Shown: one piece after another, positions 1-5,492 of the stretch | Numbering within the stretch: position 1 is the stretch's first letter | Layout: each line of letters starts with the position of its first letter | NCBI GenBank assembly: GCA_013215905.1 | Contig: JABSQI010000094.1 | Span: 1-6,776 of the forward strand | Origin: Legionellales bacterium | GTDB taxonomy: Bacteria; Pseudomonadota; Gammaproteobacteria; PIVX01 | Length of the DNA stretch: 6,776 nucleotides | Direction: 5' to 3' | Notes under the pieces: model-generated | The model's input: only the letters and a program-made list of their open reading frames with translations | Databases searched by the model: none | What the model was told of the DNA's origin: nothing | Position numbers and translations under genes: made by a program

Positions 1-699
1 ATATACTTTACACCCAATATTTTTAATGTTCATGATCTCTACAGAGAAATCATACCAACTTGTAATTCCTTCATTGGAAAAGTGGTATATCTCTTTTTCA
101 TTATTATTTATCTGAGATAAAATTTGACTTATTGCTTTTGCAAGATCAACAGCATAAGTGGGTGTTCCTATTTGATCAGATACAATATTCAACTCTTCAC
201 GCTCTCTACCATATTCTAGAATTTTTTTAACAAAATTATTACCAAATTCAGAATACAGCCAAGATGTTCTGATAATTGCCCCAGAGAATGCCTTCTCCAT
301 AAAAATTTTTTCGCTTTCTACCTTACTTTCTCCATATACAGATTGTGGATTAACTTTATCATCCTCTTTATATGGAATATGATTATGTCCATCAAATACA
401 TAGTCAGTAGATATATGAATTAGAGGGATATTCTTTTCTTGCGAAATTTCTGATAAATTTGATACTCCATGCATATTTATTAAAAAACATTTTTCTTTTT
501 CATGTTCTGCTTTGTCAACATGAGTATAGGCAGAACAATTTATAATTTTTGTAATACAGTTTTTAGAAAAAAATCTTTTTAACTGCGACAAATCAGTTAT
601 ATTAAGATCATAAGAACTTGCAAAAACAGCTTGTTCTTCAGAGTATTCTTTTTTTAATGCACTACCTAACTGCCCATTAGCACCGGTTACTAAAATCAT
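1..699 (-). CDS. rfbD: dTDP-4-dehydrorhamnose reductase, 3' part outside window
   Basis: Last step of dTDP-L-rhamnose synthesis: NAD(P)H-dependent reduction of dTDP-4-dehydro-L-rhamnose in the cytoplasm. The frame is open for 233 codons from the ATG at 697-699 and runs off the left edge; family members have roughly 280-300 residues, so about 50-60 C-terminal residues are missing. Visible landmarks of the extended SDR/RmlD family: N-terminal Rossmann glycine motif VTGANGQLG (residues 4-12), NCSAYTHVDKAE (54-65, usually N-A-A-A-Y-T), STDYVFDG (97-104), the catalytic Tyr-Lys pair YGESK (Y122, K126), RTSWLYSEFGNNF (144-156) and DQIGTPT (175-181). An in-frame stop lies 13 bases upstream, so this ATG is the only reasonable start; I see no strong Shine-Dalgarno. 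It lies 98 bases downstream of rfbC on the same strand, probably the same operon. Identification is firm. Confidence 0.95.
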   Translation of the reverse strand, partial: MILVTGANGQLGSALKKEYSEEQAVFASSYDLNITDLSQLKRFFSKNCITKIINCSAYTHVDKAEHEKEKCFLINMHGVSNLSEISQEKNIPLIHISTDYVFDGHNHIPYKEDDKVNPQSVYGESKVESEKIFMEKAFSGAIIRTSWLYSEFGNNFVKKILEYGREREELNIVSDQIGTPTYAVDLAKAISQILSQINNNEKEIYHFSNEGITSWYDFSVEIMNIKNIGCKVY

Positions 700-741
700 A
701 TGCTTTTTAATCTAATCTAAGTTTATTGTTAATTCTCAGTA

Positions 742-758
742 TAACCTTAAAAAGGTTA
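742..758. repeat. Perfect inverted repeat between rfbC and rfbD
   Basis: Seven-base arms TAACCTT / AAGGTTA separated by three A residues. It lies in the 98-base gap between the rfbC stop and the rfbD start. No clear T-run follows on either strand, so it is not a convincing intrinsic terminator. In the rfbC-rfbD transcript it could form a small hairpin that affects mRNA processing or partial termination. Function unknown. Confidence 0.4.
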
Positions 759-797
759 GCAATACATAGTATCTTTCAAATACAATGTATACATAAT

Positions 798-1343
798 TTA
801 AGATAATTCAATATTTTTAAGGTAATCAAGTTGTTGATCTTTATCTGATATAATAATCTGATCTTGAGGAATCTCCCAATTAATATTTAGATCAGGATCA
901 TTATAGATTATACCCTTCTCAGTTTCTTTTTCGTAAAATTTATCTACTTTATAAACAACAATCGCTTCTTCTGATAGTACAGAAAATCCATGAGCAAACC
1001 CACCTGGAATAAATACAGATTTTTTATTTTCATCTGAAATCTCAATAGTTTCAAATTGTCCAAATGTTTCAGAATTTTTTCTTATATCAACAACAACATC
1101 TAAAATTTTACCTTTAGGCACGCTGACTAATTTTGCTTGTGCATATTTACCTGTTTGAAAATGGAGTCCCCTAATACAGCCAAACTTAGAATAGGATAAA
1201 TTATCTTGTACAAATTTATTTGTTATCCCAGCTTTTTTAAACTCGTTTTCTTGGTATCTTTCAAAGAAATATCCTCTTCCATCGTTGAAAACTCTTGGTT
1301 CAACTATCAACAATCCATCTATAAATGTTTTACTAACAATCAT
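798..1343 (-). CDS. rfbC: dTDP-4-dehydrorhamnose 3,5-epimerase
   Basis: Third step of dTDP-L-rhamnose synthesis: 3,5-epimerisation of dTDP-4-dehydro-6-deoxy-D-glucose, by a cytoplasmic dimeric cupin. The product has 181 residues, normal for RmlC. Landmarks: EPRVFNDGRGYFFE (15-28), IRGLHFQ with the catalytic His61, Lys71 in AQAKLV, VVVDIRK (83-89), FIPGGFAHGF (111-120), VVYKVDKFY with the family's catalytic Tyr131, then YNDPDLNI and SDKD near the C-terminus. The frame is open 11 codons further upstream to an ATG at 1374-1376. I chose the ATG at 1341-1343 because AAGGTG (1351-1356 on the complementary strand) sits 7 bases before it and family members begin here. It is the first of two minus-strand genes and is followed by rfbD. 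A TTGACA-containing promoter candidate lies about 100 bases upstream. Identification is firm. Confidence 0.97.
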   Translation of the reverse strand: MIVSKTFIDGLLIVEPRVFNDGRGYFFERYQENEFKKAGITNKFVQDNLSYSKFGCIRGLHFQTGKYAQAKLVSVPKGKILDVVVDIRKNSETFGQFETIEISDENKKSVFIPGGFAHGFSVLSEEAIVVYKVDKFYEKETEKGIIYNDPDLNINWEIPQDQIIISDKDQQLDYLKNIELS

Positions 1344-1390
1344 ATTGTAACACCTTGATATATCAGAAAATATCAACTAATCTTGTAAGT

Positions 1391-1407
1391 ACCAAAAACA
1401 CTTTGGT
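1391..1407. repeat. Short inverted repeat upstream of rfbC
   Basis: Arms ACCAAA / TTTGGT of six bases with a five-base loop, followed on the plus strand by TTTT. It would lie in the 5' leader of the rfbC transcript if the promoter at 1444-1470 is used. It is too weak to call a terminator. Confidence 0.25.
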
Positions 1408-1443
1408 TTTATATTTGAAATTAGGTTTTTCTCTTGAATGGAT

Positions 1444-1470
1444 CTTATAATATCACTAAAAACATGTCAA
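1444..1470 (-). promoter_or_regulatory. Candidate sigma70 promoter for rfbC-rfbD
   Basis: Read on the minus strand: a perfect -35 TTGACA (complement of 1465-1470) and a -10 TATAAG (complement of 1444-1449, five of six consensus bases), separated by 15 bases. The spacer is shorter than the preferred 17; with a 17-base spacer the -10 would be the poorer TAAGAT. It points at rfbC, about 100 bases ahead of its start codon. Assigned from sequence only. Confidence 0.4.
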
Positions 1471-1524
1471 TCTTCATATATTACCTAAAAATATAACAAG
1501 GTTTTTTGTCACATTTGTAAATAT

Positions 1525-1552
1525 TTGTTGAGACTATGTTTTTTGCTAATAT
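1525..1552 (+). promoter_or_regulatory. Candidate distal promoter for the oxygenase operon
   Basis: TTGTTG (1525-1530), a 16-base spacer and TAATAT (1547-1552). The -10 is preceded by TGC, giving an extended -10 (TGn) arrangement that can compensate for the weak -35. It would leave an mRNA leader of roughly 150 bases before the start at 1709. A competing candidate lies at 1589-1617. Confidence 0.3.
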
Positions 1553-1588
1553 TTAGACTTATAGTTAGTGCAGAAAATCAATTTATTC

Positions 1589-1617
1589 TTGTTGCAGAAT
1601 ATAAATAATGGTAGAAT
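1589..1617 (+). promoter_or_regulatory. Candidate proximal promoter for the oxygenase operon
   Basis: TTGTTG (1589-1594, three of six matches), a 17-base spacer and TAGAAT (1612-1617, five of six matches). It would start transcription about 85 bases before the oxygenase ATG. With the rfbC promoter candidate this makes 1344-1708 a divergent control region. No JUMPstart/ops element was found in it. Confidence 0.35.
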
Positions 1618-1708
1618 ATTGATCCAGTTTATTTAAAGATTGGCTAATTATTAAGCTGTATAAATAGGCTGGGTATTCTATATTAATCATAGCAGTGAAG
1701 GTCAAAAT

Positions 1709-2488
1709 ATGAATCTAAGACAAATACTTACCAAGAAAATACTGGAGACATCAATTGTAAACGAACCATTTGATCATATAATAATTGATGACTTCTGTCC
1801 AATAGAAATAGCCAAAAAACTAGCTGCTGAATTTGGCAACTATGAAGTTGATTATGAGCATAAATATAGCAATAGCTTAGAAGAGAAGCGGACATGTAAC
1901 CAATGGAACTTATTCCCAGAAACTACATATTCATACTTCCAATGTATCTGCTCAGAGGAAATCAGCCGAGCGTTATCAAAGAAATTTAACATAACAATTG
2001 AAGCTGACCACGGTCTACATGGCGGAGGTAGGCATATATACTCAAAAATGGGTAACCTAAACCCACACCTAGACTACGCCATACATCCAAAAATCGGTAT
2101 GGAGAGACGACTAAACGCTATCTACTATCTAACCGATGAATACGAAGAAGAAGATGGGGGTCATCTTGGTTTATGGGACAATAGTTCGTCAGAAAAACCA
2201 GGCTCGTTAATAAAAGAATATGCTCCTTTATTTAATAGATTAGTAGTTTTTAATTCAAGCCAAAATTCTTGGCATGGATTATCTAGAATCTATTCACCAT
2301 CTGGCGATCGTTTCAGAAAAAGCTTGGCGACATATTATGTTTCTGAACCAAGAAATGCAGCATTGGCTAACACAAGAGCGCTTTTTGCACCAAGAGAAGA
2401 ACAGCTCGGAGATAGTAAAATATTGGAAGAAATAAAGCTCCGTGTGAATGAAAAAAATCACAAGCAGGCATACATTACAAAGAAATGA
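1709..2488 (+). CDS. 2-oxoglutarate/Fe(II)-dependent dioxygenase (prolyl-4-hydroxylase-like)
   Basis: Predicted cytoplasmic non-haem iron oxygenase of the double-stranded beta-helix (P4Hc/2OG-FeII_Oxy) superfamily, 259 residues. The iron-binding triad fits His120 and Asp122 (in NPHLDYAIHP) and His189 (in NSWHGL). Arg203, 14 residues further on in FRKSLATYY, is the likely 2-oxoglutarate carboxylate ligand. RRLNAIYYLTDEY (133-145), GGHLGLWD (150-157) and FNRLVVFNSS (175-184) are typical core strands of these enzymes. The N-terminal 100 residues match the usual lead-in domain (FDHIIIDDFCP, 21-31). GAAGGT (1697-1702) lies 6 bases before the ATG and supports the start. The stop overlaps the next gene by 4 bp, so the two are probably translationally coupled. 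The substrate is unknown; a sugar, lipid or peptide carrier of the neighbouring glycan pathway is plausible. The stretch around 1960-2170 uses noticeably more C-ending codons than the rest. Confidence 0.85.
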   Translation: MNLRQILTKKILETSIVNEPFDHIIIDDFCPIEIAKKLAAEFGNYEVDYEHKYSNSLEEKRTCNQWNLFPETTYSYFQCICSEEISRALSKKFNITIEADHGLHGGGRHIYSKMGNLNPHLDYAIHPKIGMERRLNAIYYLTDEYEEEDGGHLGLWDNSSSEKPGSLIKEYAPLFNRLVVFNSSQNSWHGLSRIYSPSGDRFRKSLATYYVSEPRNAALANTRALFAPREEQLGDSKILEEIKLRVNEKNHKQAYITKK

Positions 2489-3552
2489 AAAATATAATCA
2501 GGAAAGCCAAAAAAATAATTAGGCTAGCTAGCTGGTATTCATATTATTGGTTTGATCGCATATGCTGCTACCCGAAGCAACATGAAGTTTTAAAAACAGA
2601 TCTAGATATTGAGAATAATTTAAGAGAGCAATTGGCAGGTGCTGAAACAAATATTCCAATAATTCTTTATGCATGTTTCGAAAAAGAATATGATGATCCT
2701 TACTTAATACATTTCGCGCAGAATAACTCAAAAAATATTATTATTTTCATAAATAATACAAATAAGAAGAAATTAGGCGTATCTAGAATTTCCTCGAACC
2801 ACATATGGGTAAACAGACAAAATTATATGAGAGATATAGGGGCATACCGGCTCGGTATAAATGCACTATATAATCTTGCAATCGCTAAAGCAAATGAAGT
2901 TATTCTAATAAATGATAGCATTTATATATTGAGAAAAGATATGTATGAATTTTTCAGAGCAATGGATAACTCTGAGGTACTATGTCATTCGTTTTCAACA
3001 AATCCACATCGCCATGTTAGATCATACCTGTTTAGAATAAATTCAAATTTAATTGAACAAATAAATATTTATTTAGATTCTTTGCCAATAACTCGCTCAA
3101 GATTTGCCGCAGTGATCCATGGAGAAATAGGTATGTCAAAACACGTATTGCTCAGACAAGAAATCAATCTATGGAAATACAGAAAGATTAATGATTTGTC
3201 CAAATATATTCCAGAGCCAGATATTACGGAAATATTACAAGAAGAGAAACTACAAAATCAAATTTCAGGTATCCTTACAAAAATGTTAGCAGAAAATACG
3301 AATATTAAAAGGACGAACAACACCCTTTTCGACCCGTACGAAATAAGTTCAACCTCCTCAGGTTTCACGCCCGACATCATAAAAAAAGAAGTTTTTGATA
3401 AAAATCTTGCTACTGAAGATAAAATTATTAGAGTTATCCAATCAAGTGACATACCTATTCATATAAAGCCAAACATTATAAGAGATATTCTTATATTAAA
3501 GAAACATAGAGGTATAAAGTATCGTATAAAGAAAGCTATTGGAGAAATTTAA
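2485..3552 (+). CDS. RgpF-like (rhamnan synthesis F family) glycosyltransferase
   Basis: A 355-residue protein, probably a cytoplasmic or membrane-associated glycosyltransferase of the rhamnan synthesis F type, which includes RgpF of streptococcal rhamnose-glucose polysaccharide. Visible pattern: a Rossmann-like strand IPIILYACFE (57-66), MRDIGAYRLGI (115-125; family form G/N-RD-G-Y), VILINDSIY (139-147, with the conserved NDS), HSFSTNPHRHVRSYLF (168-183; compare H-x-x-S-Y-F/L) and GEIGMSKHVL (213-222; compare E-L-G-L-S). The basic N-terminus (MKNIIRKAKKIIR, then SWYSYYWF) could bind membrane. No transmembrane segment is obvious. The start ATG overlaps the oxygenase stop as ATGA, and no independent Shine-Dalgarno is needed. 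The nearby dTDP-rhamnose genes fit rhamnose transfer, but donor and acceptor are inferred. The family call rests on motif pattern, so moderate certainty. Confidence 0.72.
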   Translation: MKNIIRKAKKIIRLASWYSYYWFDRICCYPKQHEVLKTDLDIENNLREQLAGAETNIPIILYACFEKEYDDPYLIHFAQNNSKNIIIFINNTNKKKLGVSRISSNHIWVNRQNYMRDIGAYRLGINALYNLAIAKANEVILINDSIYILRKDMYEFFRAMDNSEVLCHSFSTNPHRHVRSYLFRINSNLIEQINIYLDSLPITRSRFAAVIHGEIGMSKHVLLRQEINLWKYRKINDLSKYIPEPDITEILQEEKLQNQISGILTKMLAENTNIKRTNNTLFDPYEISSTSSGFTPDIIKKEVFDKNLATEDKIIRVIQSSDIPIHIKPNIIRDILILKKHRGIKYRIKKAIGEI

Positions 3553-3566
3553 GATGCAAATGAATT

Positions 3567-3586
3567 TAGTGTATTAAATAACACTA
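3567..3586. repeat. Inverted repeat after the glycosyltransferase gene
   Basis: Arms TAGTGT / ACACTA with an 8-base loop, 14 bases after the stop codon. No T-run follows, so it is at best a weak hairpin. It overlaps the position where a -35 element would be expected for the TATAAT at 3595-3600. Confidence 0.3.
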
Positions 3587-3594
3587 GATTAGCA

Positions 3595-3600
3595 TATAAT
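3595..3600 (+). promoter_or_regulatory. Isolated -10 element before the sulfotransferase gene
   Basis: A perfect TATAAT lies 60 bases before the sulfotransferase ATG, but 15 to 18 bases upstream there are only AT-rich sequences with poor -35 matches. The sulfotransferase may therefore have its own weak promoter, or be read through from the operon starting at 1709. Confidence 0.25.
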
Positions 3601-3660
3601 TTCAATAGGCGTGATTAGTAGAGTACTTTACATGAGTATTTATGTGAGAAGGATTAGAAT

Positions 3661-4618
3661 ATGAAAAACAAGAAGGTTTATATTATTTTATGCTTAATAA
3701 TAGTATTTTTTTCTTGCCAGAATAGTATCGCCATTCATCAAAAAGATATAATTGTATGTATTGGAATGCACCGGGGAGGAACTAGCGCCTTGACTCGAGG
3801 GTTAGAAGTTTTAGACATACATTTAGGGGAAAATCTTATGCCAGGAGTCTTAGGAGAAAATGATAAAGGATTTTATGAAGATCTAGATATATATGAGTTA
3901 AATAGAAATGTATTAAAGCAGCTCGGTTCAAATTGGAATGATTTAAAGGTCTTGCCAAATGAACAGTTAATTTCAAAGAAGTTTGATGCTTTAAAAAAAA
4001 GCAAAGCAGTTAATAGTAAAAAAAGTTCACGATGGAAGTGAAGCAAAATTCGCTTTTAAAGATCCTAGAACTTCAATATTACTTCCTTTTTGGCAGAAAA
4101 TTTTTGATGAGCTGGGGATGAATGTTTATTATATTATTATTTTGAGAAATCCGTTGGATGTTGCAAAGTCTTTGCATAAAAGAGACGGATTTTCTTATGA
4201 GTATGCAGCTCTTTTGTGGCTAAAATATAATATATCAATAGTAGAATATACTAAAGATAAAAAATATTTGTGGGTGACTTATGAAAGTATGATGAATGAT
4301 ACAAAAAAAGAAATATCTTCAATAGCGACATTTTTAGGCCTTTCTAATGTACTAGATAGCAATCAGAGCAAATTTCTTCAATATAAAGAAACCTTTTTAG
4401 AAAAAAGTCTTCACCACAATCGTTCTGATTTATATAGCTTAAAAAGCTCTGCTCTACCTGATTTCATTATTAAAGCATATTTATTATTATTGAAAATTTA
4501 TAAAAAGGAGTTTCAGCTTAATTCTGATTCTTTTATCAAAGAATGGGAAAATATAAAGGAATCAAATTACGCATACCTTAGTTCTACTACCAGCAAACGA
4601 GAAGACCATAGTGATTGA
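3661..4618 (+). pseudogene. PAPS-dependent sulfotransferase, split by a 1-base frameshift
   Basis: Sulfotransferases move sulfate from PAPS to a hydroxyl; here a glycan is the likely acceptor. Frame 1 (3661-4041) encodes the 5'-phosphosulfate loop GMHRGGTSAL (35-44) and ENDKGFYEDLDIY (66-78), then ends early after residue 126. The next frame, open from 3995, continues with FKDPRTSILLPFW and the 3'-phosphate-binding segment LRNPLDVAKSL (Arg and Ser eight apart, as in PAPS enzymes), ending at 4618. Both frames are needed for PAPS binding. Removing one A from the A8 run at 3993-4000 joins them into a 318-residue protein of normal domain order. AGAAGGA (3647-3653), 7 bases before the ATG, supports the start. 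Residues 6-19 form an unusual hydrophobic segment after MKNKK, like a signal peptide or anchor. Little other decay is visible, so the break may be recent, phase-variable or a sequencing error. Internal initiation at the ATG at 4118 would lack the sulfate-binding loop. Confidence 0.85.
3993..4000 (+). repeat. A8 homopolymer at the frameshift site
   Basis: Eight consecutive A residues inside the sulfotransferase coding region. With seven the reading frame would be continuous across the two halves, reading ALKKAKQLIVKKVHDGSEAK. A second run, A7 at 4018-4024, also lies in the zone where both frames are open and is the alternative site. The resulting peptide is more natural if the A8 tract is the changed one. 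Confidence 0.75.
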
Positions 4619-4995
4619 AATTTTTTATTCTTAGCATTCTGCGCCACATTTAGTAACACAAAAATTATTTAAATATTATATATTCTAGTTTTATTTTTAG
4701 TAGCTTAATATATTTTATAGCTAGGTTAAATTACAAGATGAATGAATATGGAGTAAATAGCACCCTCATTAATTATTTAGAAGAATTAACGCATGCAAAC
4801 ATATATAATTATTTTTGCTCATCTCATAAATGCGGAATATTTTATTAAATTTCTCAATAATCTTCTGTTTTTCACATCTATGTTAGAAAAATTATGTCGC
4901 ATTGGAAAACGATGAAATATTTATTTGCTAACAATGCCTAGGAGATAGATAATCATAATATTCTAAATAATGGAATAGCAAAATAACATCAAAAA

Positions 4996-5025
4996 ATGAT
5001 TTGTATATTGAAGTATATACATCAT
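4996..5025. repeat. Bulged hairpin in the intergenic gap
   Basis: Left arm ATGAT, a two-base TT bulge, then GTATAT; loop TGAAGT; right arm ATATAC then ATCAT. This gives 11 complementary pairs. It lies 6 bases before the palindrome at 5032-5043. It could be a protein-binding site, an RNA hairpin or a relic of a mobile-element end. No T-run follows. Confidence 0.45.
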
Positions 5026-5031
5026 AGATCA

Positions 5032-5043
5032 CCTATTAATAGG
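5032..5043. repeat. 12-bp perfect palindrome
   Basis: CCTATTAATAGG, a perfect dyad with GG/CC ends in very AT-rich surroundings, just after the bulged hairpin at 4996-5025. It resembles an operator half-site arrangement or a short hairpin, but no adjacent start codon depends on it. Confidence 0.4.
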
Positions 5044-5432
5044 ACATTGAATTTCCCTGCTTGATATGAATGCTCTTTCAATATTTCTAAATTTCTAATT
5101 ATATTTATAGAAAATGGGTCAAGTACTCTTATTTTATTGATACAATTCTAGTAGATAGACCAAAGATTTGTAGAAAAACACATTTGAAATATTAAAATAC
5201 ATTAACCAATGAGATAAAACTTAATGATTGCTAAAATATTCTATCGAAGGCAAGTAATAGCAGTATTAATTGTATATCTAGAATCGTATGTTAATTAAGG
5301 GCTATGTCATTCGCTAAAATTCCCACATTTAGAAAACATGATTTTTTTCTCTAAGTGATATATAAAAATTTTTGTTTGACAAAATGAAGTCTGTTTAACA
5401 GTACACCAGCTTATCATCATATCTGGTAAATA

Positions 5433-5460
5433 TTGAAATATCAACTATCTTCTATATAAT
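5433..5460 (+). promoter_or_regulatory. Strong candidate promoter for the WbsX-domain gene
   Basis: TTGAAA (5433-5438, five of six -35 consensus bases), a 16-base spacer and a perfect TATAAT (5455-5460). Transcription would begin near 5467, about 25 bases before the ATG at 5491. This is the best sigma70-like promoter on the plus strand. It implies that the WbsX-domain gene is transcribed separately from the genes to its left. Confidence 0.6.
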
Positions 5461-5473
5461 GTAAAATTATAAA

Positions 5474-5492
5474 ATAATAATACTATTATTAT
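5474..5492 (+). repeat. Near-perfect palindrome over the start codon
   Basis: Nine-base arms ATAATAATA / TATTATTAT flank a single C, and the right arm includes the first two bases of the ATG at 5491. All pairs are A-U, so an mRNA hairpin would be weak; simple AT richness is an adequate explanation. Confidence 0.3.

Larger units (their letters stand above)
4619..5490. other. 872-base gap without a convincing gene
   Basis: Very AT-rich, with stops in all six frames. No RNA gene, CRISPR or clear terminator was found; the T6 run at 4621-4626 after the sulfotransferase stop lacks a hairpin. It holds a bulged hairpin (4996-5025), a 12-bp palindrome (5032-5043), a promoter at its right end (5433-5460), and several short protein-like frames without good start sites: plus strand 4738-4848 (36 codons), minus strand 5022-5147 (41 codons plus stop, no ATG) and minus strand 5307-5420 (37 codons). 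These could be chance or remnants of a decayed gene or insertion element; I cannot identify any of them. Confidence 0.6.

Noticed and set aside
1344..1376. Upstream in-frame ATG adding 11 residues to RfbC
   Set aside because: The ATG at 1341-1343 has AAGGTG 7 bases before it and matches the usual family N-terminus; the longer form has no comparable ribosome site.
2021..2033. GGCGGAGGTAGGC resembling an ops/JUMPstart GGCGGTAG element
   Set aside because: It is inside the oxygenase coding sequence, does not match the element exactly, and encodes conserved-looking residues; no other part of a JUMPstart is present.
2528..2731. 67-codon ORF on the minus strand
   Set aside because: It lies antisense inside the glycosyltransferase gene, whose motifs are clear, and the peptide matches nothing recognisable.
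3258..3452. 64-codon ORF on the minus strand
   Set aside because: Antisense to the 3' part of the glycosyltransferase gene, with no family resemblance; a chance frame.
4118..4618. A separate gene starting at the ATG at 4118
   Set aside because: The same frame is open upstream to 3995 and encodes the conserved KDPR segment there, so this is the second half of the frameshifted sulfotransferase rather than an independent gene.
4621..4640. T-rich tract after the sulfotransferase stop as an intrinsic terminator
   Set aside because: No GC-containing stem precedes the T run.
4738..4848. 36-codon plus-strand small ORF in the gap
   Set aside because: It begins with ATG and looks protein-like, but there is no Shine-Dalgarno, no recognisable similarity, and frames of this length are expected by chance in 872 AT-rich bases.
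5376..5404. TTGACA at 5376-5381 as a promoter for the WbsX-domain gene
   Set aside because: No acceptable -10 occurs 15-18 bases downstream; the TTGAAA/TATAAT pair at 5433-5460 is far better.
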